Positions 9,502 to 17,183 of a DNA stretch of 36,480 bases are shown here, one piece after another. Position numbers and translations under genes: made by a program. This stretch comes from Kipferlia bialata (taxonomy: Eukaryota; Fornicata), in NCBI GenBank assembly GCA_003568945.1, contig BDIP01000047.1:1-36480 (forward strand), written 5' to 3'. The stretch's first letter is position 1; each line of letters begins with the position of its first letter. The notes beneath the pieces are model-generated. The model worked only from the letters and a program-made list of their open reading frames with translations, did not search any database and had not been told where the DNA came from.

Positions 9502-11316
9502 ATGGGGCCCTCTCTGTCGAGCCCCGAGACCCATCCGGGCCAGAAGACTGTTGGTGGCAGGTCTTCTCACACCACACCTCCCAGGGGAGATAGAAAGAAG
9601 TCAGTATCCAATTCCGACGACAGTCACGGCCACCATGGTCACCACAGCAGGATGCAGAGCAGCGGCGTCCACGGATACAGTCACCAGATGAAGCGAGGGG
9701 AGTTCAATCCCGATGAGCTATCAGTGGACCACTTCGAGAACATCTCCATGCTGGGCAAGGGAACATTTGCTAAGGTGGGTGCGATATGCTATGTGGTTTG
9801 AGGGGTGTCTCCCATATGTCCTTCTCATATCAGGTGCTTCTTGTCCGCCGCAAGGGCACGGACGAGCTGTACGCTCTCAAGATTCTGAACAAGGCCAGTC
9901 TCATTGAGCAGCTGCAGGTATGGATACGATATGGCAGTCGGGTGGAAGACTGGCCGCAGGTTGGTGATTGTCACCCATGTGGCCCTTGACCCTAGGTTGA
10001 GCACACCCTGCAGGAGCGCATTGTGTTTGCCAGGTGCCGCCACCCGTTCCTCGTGAGGCTTCACGCGTCCTTCCAGAGCCGCGACTCCCTCTACTTCCTG
10101 CTGGACTATGTGCCAGGGGGGGAGGTCTTCTTCCACCTCAAGAGGCAGAGACGCCTCAGCGAGCGCCGCACGAGGCTGTATCTGGCTGAGATCATCCTGG
10201 CCCTGGAGTACCTGCACCAGCACGACATTGTGTACAGGGACCTCAAGCCCGAGAACATCCTGCTCGACGCAGAAGGCCACATCAAGTGAGTTGTACTACT
10301 GTATATGTATATATTTACACTGCATCTCCTCCCTTTTCTTGTCATACCTGTTCAGTGTCCCTGACCCCAGGCTGACCGACTTTGGTCTGTGCAAGGTTGA
10401 CCTCAACGGCACCCTGGGCGCCCGTACCTTCTGCGGCACCCCCGAGTACATGGCCCCCGAGGTCATCCTCAACCAGGGCCACGGCAAGGCAGTCGACTTC
10501 TGGGCCCTCGGCACCATTGCATACGAGTTTGTGACCGGGCTGCCCCCCTTCTACAGCCGCGACAGGCGCCAGATGTACGAGCGCATCATCTCCAGCCAGC
10601 TCACCTTCCCTCCCCACGTGTCCCGGTCCTGCCAGTCCCTGATCAGAGGCCTCCTCATCCGCAACCCCAGGCAGCGTCTGGGGTGCAGGGAGAAGGGCAT
10701 GCAGGAGCTGAAGGAGCACCCGTTCTTCTTCAGCCTGGACTACGACAGGGTGTACCACAGACAGGTGAAGCCGGTGTTTGTGCCCAGTGTGAGGCATGCC
10801 TCCGACACCGGCAACTTTGATGCCCTGTACACTGCGTGCCGTGACGTCGAGAACGACCAGGAGCTCGACATTGGGGAGCACCCCCCCGTCGACAACACCG
10901 AGTGGGACGGGAGGGGGAAGGACCCCTTCGTCGGGTTCAGCTACATTGCAGACCACGCCGTGCCGCCTGCTCTGTCTAGAGGCAAGGACGGACACGGCCA
11001 CCTGTCCCTGGGCACCCAGGACCTGCTCATGAGTGCCTCTGGGGACGTGCCCCTCTTCTCGCAGCCCTCCGCCGACCTGGGCTCCACCTTTGCGGCAGAG
11101 ATGGAGGTGGGCACCGGTGATCAGGACGACAGCAGCAGTGACGACGGGTCCTACCCCCAGGACATGCCCGTTGGGATGCAGGGGGTGGTGTCCAACCAGG
11201 GAGACCTCTTCCAGCTAGGCCCAGAGAACGACGACGACGACGACGACGACCTGCCCGACTCCGACGGCTTCAGCAGCGACAGCTTCGACTCTGACCGGGA
11301 CTCTGACAGTGTGTGA
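9502..11316 (+). CDS. AGC-family Ser/Thr kinase, Akt/SGK-like, 530 aa
   Basis: Four exons: 9502-9774, 9834-9917, 9996-10285 and 10371-11316. The catalytic core is complete: glycine loop LGKGTFAKV (about 85), Lys107 in YALK, Glu126 in the C-helix, YRDLKPEN with Asp201, DFG at 219-221, activation-loop Thr235 in RTFCGTPEY and APE. The C-lobe reads RFF-type 'HPFFFSLDYD', then a hydrophobic motif FVGFSY with Ser406, almost the same as Akt FPQFSY and SGK FLGFSY. This implies activation by a PDK1-type kinase at Thr235 and a TORC2-type kinase at Ser406. There is no PH domain: the N-terminus is about 80 residues, His/Ser-rich and low-complexity, so PIP3 recruitment must differ from metazoan Akt. A 120-residue tail after the hydrophobic motif is acidic (ENDDDDDDD, then Ser/Asp repeats), which is unusual because AGC kinases normally end near this motif. 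Confidence 0.93.
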
Positions 11317-11965
11317 GGGTGTGTGTGCCTAGGGCTGGGCAGTAGGGAGTAGTTTGGATGCCCGGCTGTCTTTTTATTCTATCATTACCGTGTGGTTAGT
11401 ACAATGTTCTAGTTTTCATATATATACATAGATTTGTTCGTGTCCATCTGGTGTGAGTTTAGCAATATCGCTACTATGCATGAATCATGTCATCATGGTG
11501 ATTGTCTCGTATATGTATGTTCAAGTTACTGATACAGTATCTGTTCTACTTGTCTATTCAGTCAAAACTATACGCATCAAGTCCCCTCATACAAACTACA
11601 CGATGGATCAATGGTGGTCTCAGGTCGGTACTCAAATACCGAAGGAGACAATCACCAGACAGTAGAACATAGCACCCAAAGGCCTCTGTTGGACTATGGC
11701 GCATCCTATGCGGTTGGGTCTGCCGCAGGAAGGAGACCATGTGCGCAATAGCATTGGAAGGAAGACACCAGATCACAGCCAAAACAGCTCAGCAGGTGAG
11801 AACTCTGGACACAAGTACTAGTGCAATGCCATGATGGGTGACGGATGAGACCCAGGCAAAGGCCTTGAGTCACTAACATGATAGCCCGGGTGGCCCTGTG
11901 TGCTGATAGGGCAGGGGGGCAGAAGTAGAAGTAGGGGGAGAGGCAGAGTGGAAATGTGCCGCCCC
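11317..11965. other. Intergenic between convergent 3' ends
   Basis: 649 bases between the kinase stop (+) and the Orc1/Cdc6 stop (-). The first third is AT-rich. Short open frames have no recognisable motif. I see no RNA gene. Confidence 0.6.
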
Positions 11966-13066
11966 TCAGTCCCCCCCCTCCTGATCAACCTGATCATCGA
12001 TCCCAAACGCATCCAGCACGTTCTGGTGCTCCCCCCCTGCCAGGGCCTCGATCACGTCCTTGAGATCCAGACAGGCCCCATAGCTGTTGGACATGCCTGT
12101 CTTCTTCTGCCGCACAAACCCTGAGTCACACAGCACCCTCAGCAGGGTGCGGGACTCCTCCCCCCCCACCGTGAACCCCAGTCTGTCTGACAGGGTGGTG
12201 ACCACATCTCTGGCAGTCACAGGGCGTGCCTTGCCTGGGGACTCAGATCTGATGTCGCAGAGCCACGATACGGCCAGCAGAGTGGCTGCCTGGTACCCCG
12301 AGAGGCTGGCCACCCCGACCAGACTGGGCTTGAGGGCAAAGAGGACCTGCCTCGGCTTGACACACGTGACACCGGAGGACACAGCATACGACACCGCCCG
12401 CTCTGCTGCGGATATCAACATGCGGCAGTCCCCCCCACCACAGGCCACCTTGTTGGCGAGGTAGGAGACTGCGACGGGGCTGAACTGCACAGCAGAGTCA
12501 CCGGAGGAGGCAGCTGCACAGATGCGGGGCAAGACTGAGGTCAGAATGTCCTTCAGCTCGTCCTTCTCATAGGGCGGCACCTGGATACGGTGGCTGGAGT
12601 CTGCCAGACCGGGGAAGGAGGACAGGTCGTTGGAGAGCAGCACCAGGACCCTATCCGGACTGTCCTGCACACCCTGGATCAGCCTCCCCAGCTGGCTGTC
12701 GTTCAACACATCCCCCTCGTCTACAACCAGCAGCCTCACGACACGTGGGCGGGCACGAGGCCGACTGGCTGCCCCCTTTGTCCTCCTGCGGGGCCTCTGC
12801 TTGGCACCCACTGCGGTGGTCCATGCCGCAACAGGGGGAGGCAGTTCGGACGAAGGAGGACGCAGGGCATTCCAGTATGTCACCTTCACCCGCTTTCCGA
12901 GTGTAGACCGCCAGTAATCCATGGTGCAGGTCTTGCCAACACCAGGCTGACCTGAGACAATGATGAGACGTCTGGCATCTCGGGCCTCCCCAAGAGCCTC
13001 ATCCCACGCATCGGCATATCTCTTTAACAGACTCTGACGAAACACACCCTTGTCCTCAGCAGGCAT
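11966..13066 (-). CDS. Orc1/Cdc6-like AAA+ replication initiator, 366 aa
   Basis: An intronless ATPase that in the family marks origins and loads the MCM helicase. Walker A is SGQPGVGKT (38-46), Walker B LLVVDEGD (112-119), and sensor 1 is Asn146 in LLSNDL. The Orc1/Cdc6 signature SSHRIQVPPYEKDELKDIL follows, then a sensor-2 helix CGGGDCRMLISAAERAV and a C-terminal winged-helix region ending near YGACLDL. A basic insertion (RPRRRTKG to RPRARPR, residues 91-108) sits between strands 2 and 3 of the AAA+ core. There is no BAH domain and no long N-terminal extension, so the length is like archaeal Orc1/Cdc6 and shorter than most eukaryotic Orc1. I cannot tell Orc1 from Cdc6. The gene is divergent from the ARM/HEAT gene across only 176 bases. 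Confidence 0.85.
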   Translation of the reverse strand: MPAEDKGVFRQSLLKRYADAWDEALGEARDARRLIIVSGQPGVGKTCTMDYWRSTLGKRVKVTYWNALRPPSSELPPPVAAWTTAVGAKQRPRRRTKGAASRPRARPRVVRLLVVDEGDVLNDSQLGRLIQGVQDSPDRVLVLLSNDLSSFPGLADSSHRIQVPPYEKDELKDILTSVLPRICAAASSGDSAVQFSPVAVSYLANKVACGGGDCRMLISAAERAVSYAVSSGVTCVKPRQVLFALKPSLVGVASLSGYQAATLLAVSWLCDIRSESPGKARPVTARDVVTTLSDRLGFTVGGEESRTLLRVLCDSGFVRQKKTGMSNSYGACLDLKDVIEALAGGEHQNVLDAFGIDDQVDQEGGD

Positions 13067-13242
13067 AGGATACTAATCGACGCAGCAACCCACTGGAAAG
13101 GTACAAAAGAGTTGACCCAGCCGTTTCAGCTGACTACACCCTTGGGAACAAAAACTCAGAGGCCAACCCTCAAATATGAAAAAGCTGTTGGAGTGACAGA
13201 GACACACCTATTTACTGCGTATCTGGTCCAGGTATAGTTCAG
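13067..13242. promoter_or_regulatory. Short divergent promoter, Orc1/Cdc6 / ARM-HEAT gene
   Basis: Only 176 bases separate the two start codons. The region contains CCAACCCTCAAAT (AACCCT at 13165-13170), which matches the recurrent motif on the minus strand, and is otherwise A-rich. Confidence 0.5.
13165..13170 (-). promoter_or_regulatory. AACCCT motif in a divergent promoter
   Basis: Reverse strand reads TTGAGGGTTGG. It lies about 73 bases upstream of the ARM/HEAT start and 99 bases from the Orc1/Cdc6 start. Confidence 0.35.
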
Positions 13243-14613
13243 ATGAGTGGGTCTCCTGAGGATCACAGTCAGTTGGTCAAGGGACTGAACTCACCTTTCC
13301 CTGAAAAGAGAGCTGCGACACTCGCTCAGTTTTCCTCCCTCCCCATTTCGCCCAAGGTAGCTGCCAAGCTCCTGCAGAAGCCAAAGACAAAGTCTCTCGC
13401 GTCCCTCATTGTGTCCCTGCTGTCTGATGAGAACGAGAGCGTTCAGGGTGCTGCAGTATGTGCCGTGTGCTCCCACTTGAGTCAGAAGACCCTTCCAATC
13501 TTCCTCACAGTTGGACTGGAGAGATCTGCTCTGGAGTGCCTTCCAGCCTCTCTCCCTGTGGTTGCTTCGATGGTTGCTGTCGACTGTAACCTTCTGAGTG
13601 ACAGCGTTGTGGCCGCCGTTACCCCATTGGTGCTCTCGGGTCTCTCCCCTACGACAGACTCCCGTGATCTCACCCTGGCCTCTGCAGAGATTGTCGTCAA
13701 CGGGTTCAGGCAGGAGAGTCAGAGTGCTGCCCTTGTCCAACTGCTTCAGCAGTGTGGTGCTCTAGCAGCTGCCGGAGGCTCTGACGTGCAGGAGATGCGC
13801 ATGATCCATGCTGTGATTGCCATCTATGCTGGCAATGCCGTTCCGGTGTCTCACGTCCTCCCCACTGTGTCGTTCCCAATGCCCAGTGAGGCCCTGTCTA
13901 TCTGCGACATGCTTCTGGAGGCACTGTACGAGCACCCTCAGCTATGTGCGACTCACCTCGCTGACCTCATCCGCATATCTGCCTCCGTGCCCCCTGAGGA
14001 GGCCCTCTCAGAGGCCTCTTCCCTGGCCACATACGCCGAGGTCCTGGCTGTGTGTGAGAGTGCAGCCAAGGCATTGCAGTGTGGAGTGGTGGCTGTGTTG
14101 GAGGCTGACCCCTGTGCCGCCGAGCTCCCGTCTGTCTCTGGCACTCTGATCCCCCCCATCGTGGCTGCCGCGGCCCTTGCTCTGGGCAGTGGTCAGGATG
14201 CCGCAGAGGCCCTGATGGGTGCCGCCAGGCTGCTGGGGTCCCTGGCATGGGAGAGGGGCGAGAGAGATGTGGTCGACATGCCGGAGCTCCCCCTCCTGCT
14301 CAAGGAGGAGGCAGTGGCCGCACAGGCCGTGTTCCTGCTGCGCTTCAGCACCGGTGCCGTCCCTGTTCTCGACGGAGTGCTGGCCCACTTCACCAAGTGG
14401 GGCAAGAGGGGGGTGGGGGCCATCTGTGAGTCCCTGGACGTGTGCTTTGACTGTGCGGCCAACGCTGCCGGAAAGCCCCTCATTCCCGCTGTCAAGGCCG
14501 CTGGGGCCTGGCTGAAGAAGCAGGGGAACCCCCAGGACGGAGAGCTTGCTGCCATGAGGGAGATGTGCATTGCCAATTGCAACCCTTGGTGCGCATATGT
14601 ACAGGGCCAGTGA
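13243..14613 (+). CDS. ARM/HEAT-repeat protein, 456 aa
   Basis: An intronless gene coding an Ala/Leu-rich all-helical solenoid. The N-terminus reads as tandem helical repeats: LVKGLNSPFPEKRAATLAQF, then SLASLIVSLLSDENESVQGA followed by AVCAVCSHLS. The 'NSPFPEKRAA ... LLSDENESVQGAA' layout resembles the start of HEATR3/Syo1, a chaperone-adaptor that brings ribosomal proteins to the nucleus. A general importin-alpha-like ARM protein is also possible. The C-terminus contains AGAWLKKQGNPQDGELAAMR and ends WCAYVQGQ. No catalytic residues or membrane segments are seen. The uL4 gene lies 1.3 kb away on the other strand, which fits a ribosome link only loosely. The repeat fold is clear; the Syo1 idea is weak. 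Confidence 0.75.
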   Translation: MSGSPEDHSQLVKGLNSPFPEKRAATLAQFSSLPISPKVAAKLLQKPKTKSLASLIVSLLSDENESVQGAAVCAVCSHLSQKTLPIFLTVGLERSALECLPASLPVVASMVAVDCNLLSDSVVAAVTPLVLSGLSPTTDSRDLTLASAEIVVNGFRQESQSAALVQLLQQCGALAAAGGSDVQEMRMIHAVIAIYAGNAVPVSHVLPTVSFPMPSEALSICDMLLEALYEHPQLCATHLADLIRISASVPPEEALSEASSLATYAEVLAVCESAAKALQCGVVAVLEADPCAAELPSVSGTLIPPIVAAAALALGSGQDAAEALMGAARLLGSLAWERGERDVVDMPELPLLLKEEAVAAQAVFLLRFSTGAVPVLDGVLAHFTKWGKRGVGAICESLDVCFDCAANAAGKPLIPAVKAAGAWLKKQGNPQDGELAAMREMCIANCNPWCAYVQGQ

Positions 14614-15125
14614 GCCCTATGCATTCTCTTGTCACTGTCCAGGGCTCCGACCAGAGTCTGTCACCACCCATTTATTACACCGTCTGAGTCTCAGCTGTCT
14701 CATGCGATTCGCCTCTGTCTCTTGTTTGCAGTGTGTTTCACGGCGATTCCCTCAGTTGTCTTTACAAGACTCCAATGCTTCGTTTATTCTAATCATCGTT
14801 AAATCAGTTGTCTGTCCTAGTTGGAAGCTCATCTATACAAGAAAGGCACTAGGCCCAGTGTTATTAAGTGAGATAGATCTAGATTAGATCATCGAGTATG
14901 ATCGGAAGCCTATAGGACTCTCGGGCCCCAGTGTCAAGCATTGAAGAAACTTCAAAGTAAACTGATCCTCTCGTACAATGCTCTGGAACATGGAATTGCA
15001 GCAGTAGGGCAGCATGACTAGCAAAACGCAACGGACCGTTGTCAGGCCATGGTATAGACATACCCGTGAATGGGAGCATCAGACAACGATTCAACTCAGC
15101 CAGGAATGGACAGAATAGTCAAGAG
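14614..15125. other. Intergenic between convergent 3' ends
   Basis: 512 bases between the ARM/HEAT stop (+) and the stop of the small minus-strand gene. No supported exon, tRNA or other RNA was seen. Confidence 0.6.
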
Positions 15126-15528
15126 CTAGGAGTCCTGGGTCGGTTTCGCAGGAGTTCCAAGTGGGAACGCGACGTATCGATGTTGTCCGACTCCGACCCC
15201 AACAGACTCTGTCTCCTGTGTACGAGAACGCGACCGGGAGAAATCAAGAAGTACTGAGGACCCAAGTGTCCGTTGTTTCTGCACTGAGTATACCTCCCCA
15301 TCAACCTCAACTGCAATTGGCACCTGCTCTGAATCAGCCTGCGATAAGACACTGAGGAATGGCATAATGGGAATATACCAGAGTGATTGACAGGTTACTC
15401 ACCAGAACATCAATGCTATTCGCCGTCATAGTTCTGCCCAGTCTCCCATCTGCATGCGGCACCTGAAACACTAGCGGAATGTACTCGTCCTCGAAGGTCT
15501 CGCTCACAAGCTCATCGTCTGAAGTCAT
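15126..15528 (-). CDS. Small acidic protein, possible TFIIIC tau55/GTF3C6-like subunit, 112 aa
   Basis: Two exons, 15528-15403 and 15338-15126, with a GTGAGT donor and TTATCGCAG acceptor. The protein begins MTSDDELVSETFEDEYIPLV and continues as beta-strand-rich sequence: LADSEQVPIAVEVDGEVYSV, then LGSSVLLDFSR. The order 'EYIPL ... VPI.V.VDGEVY... LGSSVLLDF' resembles the triple-barrel TFIIIC tau55-related domain (GTF3C6), in which an EY-strand is followed by a '..G....GT.LLF' strand. That subunit helps TFIIIC bind tRNA and 5S genes for RNA polymerase III. The match rests on pattern only. The tail after LLDF is Ser/Arg/Gly-rich and ends PAKPTQDS. The gene is certain enough from its splice frame; the family is not. 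Confidence 0.6.
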
Positions 15529-15540
15529 GTTGAAGGTAGA

Positions 15541-15554
15541 TACTAGGCCTAGTA
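15541..15554. repeat. Perfect 14-bp palindrome TACTAGGCCTAGTA
   Basis: A self-complementary sequence with no loop, 12 bases upstream of the TFIIIC-like start codon. Such a site could bind a dimeric regulator; no direct evidence. Confidence 0.85.
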
Positions 15555-15617
15555 GACAAGAGACTGATGTTGGGAATCAAGTCACACATTTTTGGGACAG
15601 AAATTGAGAGGGTCCAA

Positions 15618-15632
15618 AGTGGACCGTCCACT
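15618..15632. repeat. Hairpin with GGACCGTCC core
   Basis: AGTGGA (15618-15623) and TCCACT (15627-15632) pair around CCG. The GGACCGTCC core recurs at 20992-21000 and, inverted, at 32990-32998. Confidence 0.85.
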
Positions 15633-15890
15633 GGAGTCAGACTGTCAGAGTGACAGAGTCAATGCTCAGGGTCTCATTGCTCCAAATGCAGCACTGTCAC
15701 TCCAGCTCAGAAACCAAAGCTGAGTTATACAGGCAGACGAGATTAAACCGAAAAGACCTCCCTAATACAACTGGAAGGAGAGAGAAAACATTCCACTTCA
15801 ATACATAATGAAAACAGTGCACACAACATGATGACCACATAGTCTCAAGACATTTACTTCACTGCTAGAGACCAGTCATTCCCTATCCAT

Positions 15891-16904
15891 TTAGTAGATG
15901 GTGCGGGTGACCTTGGCGTGGGCGTTGAGCCTGAGGAGAGCGTTCCTGTTCTTCAGGGGGTTCACCTTGCGGAGGGTACGGCGGGCCTGGACCTGGGGCT
16001 TGCGGAGGACAGCCTGCACGGACTCGGATCCAACAATGCGGAGGAGGTCGGTGGTCTTCATGTTAGAAGAGGGCAGGGTGTATCCGAGCTTCTGCTCAGA
16101 GGCCTGGGTGAAGGTTCCGAAGACGGAGTCCAGAGCCTCGAAGGCAGGGCGAGTCCAGATGATGAGACGTCCCATGTGGCCACCAGGAGCGAGGTCAAGG
16201 AGGTTCATGCGGGTGACGTCAGCAACATCAACACCGGCGATGTTACGGAAGGCCTTGGAGATGCCGTTGTCGGCAGCGTAGACCACAAGGGGTCCCTTGC
16301 GCTGCTTGTAACGCCTGTTCCTCATCTTTCCGAGACCGGCACGGATGGTCCTGGAGTCAACCACCTTCTTGATCTCAGCGTCAAGGCCAAGAGCAGAGAT
16401 GACGGAAGCAGCCTCCTTGGTCTTCTTGATGGACTCCACGGGGGTGTCCACAACGATGGGGAGGTGGGGGAGGTTGCCGATCTTGTGTCCGCGGGCGGTC
16501 ACGAGAGCAGACACGGCAGAGGCAGCGAGGGCGGAGACAACGGCAAAGCGCTTGACGTTGACGTTCACCTTCCTGTGCCACCTACGGTGGGTGCGGGTGG
16601 GGTTGTACATGTGTCCGCCACGGGTCATGTTACCGTAGGCACCCTGTCCAGCGCGGGAGGTTCCGGAGCCAGCAACACGGGGGATACGGGCAACGGCACG
16701 GCCGGGACCCCAAGAGGTAGCGCAAGCCTGGGTACCAGCGTCCTTGGACACGGCGTAAGCCTGCCTGTGGTTCTTGGCGATGTTGGTGTGGACGAACTGC
16801 ACGATATCGGGGCGGATAGGGGCGTTGAACACAGCGGCACGGGGGATGGTCTCAACCATCTCCCCGGTGAGTCCGAAGACAGAAACAGTAGCTGTGGCAG
16901 ACAT
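15891..16904 (-). CDS. RPL4: Ribosomal protein uL4 (RPL4), 337 aa
   Basis: A large-subunit protein whose long loop lines the exit tunnel. Family motifs are clear: AVFNAPIRPDIVQFVHTNI, then NHRQAYAVSK. The tunnel loop follows as TSWGPGRAVARIPRVAGSGT, SRAGQGAYGNMTRGGHMYNP and TRTHRRWHRKVN. The second half has KTKEAASVISALG, then MRNRRYKQRKGPLVVYA and NIAGVDVADVTRMNLLDLAPGG. The ATG at 16904 (MSATATVS) begins like other eukaryotic uL4; upstream in-frame codons lack an ATG. At 337 residues it lacks most of the C-terminal eukaryotic extension that takes animal and fungal uL4 to about 360-430. The gene has no intron and strong GC-rich codon use, as expected for a highly expressed gene. It is divergent from the RING gene. 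Confidence 0.97.
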   Translation of the reverse strand: MSATATVSVFGLTGEMVETIPRAAVFNAPIRPDIVQFVHTNIAKNHRQAYAVSKDAGTQACATSWGPGRAVARIPRVAGSGTSRAGQGAYGNMTRGGHMYNPTRTHRRWHRKVNVNVKRFAVVSALAASAVSALVTARGHKIGNLPHLPIVVDTPVESIKKTKEAASVISALGLDAEIKKVVDSRTIRAGLGKMRNRRYKQRKGPLVVYAADNGISKAFRNIAGVDVADVTRMNLLDLAPGGHMGRLIIWTRPAFEALDSVFGTFTQASEQKLGYTLPSSNMKTTDLLRIVGSESVQAVLRKPQVQARRTLRKVNPLKNRNALLRLNAHAKVTRTIY

Positions 16905-17183
16905 TCTAACAGTCGACAAGAGGCTTCTGACGCCATTCTGGCAGCTCTGCGTATCTGACCATCATGCCATTGTCGGAGACTCGGAAAAATCCGAAAGAGC
17001 CACATGCATGTTGCATGTGAACCACCATCCACTTTAGGAGTTAGCTCAACAATTCTTGTGTTTGGGAATAAATTAATGACAAGCTCTTTTAGCAGATAGG
17101 AGTACAACCCTTTTGCCAAATATATTTTTGGCTTGGCAATTCATGATGACACTCAGCACTACCTCATTCTAGGGTCGAAACTC
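16905..17183. promoter_or_regulatory. Divergent promoter, uL4 / RING gene
   Basis: 279 AT-rich bases between two start codons, with the motif AACCCTTTT at 17106-17114. No coding sequence is seen. Confidence 0.5.
17106..17114 (-). promoter_or_regulatory. AACCCTTTT motif (AAAAGGGTT on the reverse strand)
   Basis: The same nine bases occur at 27033-27041 and 34290-34298, each time in a 5' intergenic region. Here it is 69 bases upstream of the RING gene ATG and about 200 from the uL4 ATG. Confidence 0.5.

Larger units (their letters stand above)
15529..15890. other. Intergenic upstream of the small TFIIIC-like gene
   Basis: 362 bases between two minus-strand genes. It contains a perfect 14-bp palindrome TACTAGGCCTAGTA (15541-15554) and the hairpin AGTGGA-CCG-TCCACT (15618-15632). 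No coding sequence is seen. Confidence 0.6.

Noticed and set aside
10342-11001. 219-aa open frame antisense to the kinase
   Set aside because: A shadow of the conserved kinase exon; the composition (Val/Gly/His-rich) is typical of antisense reading.
14966-14976. TCCTCTCGTAC, the inverse complement of the sarcin-ricin loop core of large-subunit rRNA
   Set aside because: Only 11 bases match; flanking sequence does not resemble rRNA on either side, so chance is likely.
15918-16958. 346-aa open frame antisense to uL4
   Set aside because: It exists because strong codon bias in uL4 leaves few stops on the opposite strand. Its translation is low-complexity Gly/Val with no family motif, and uL4 is certain.
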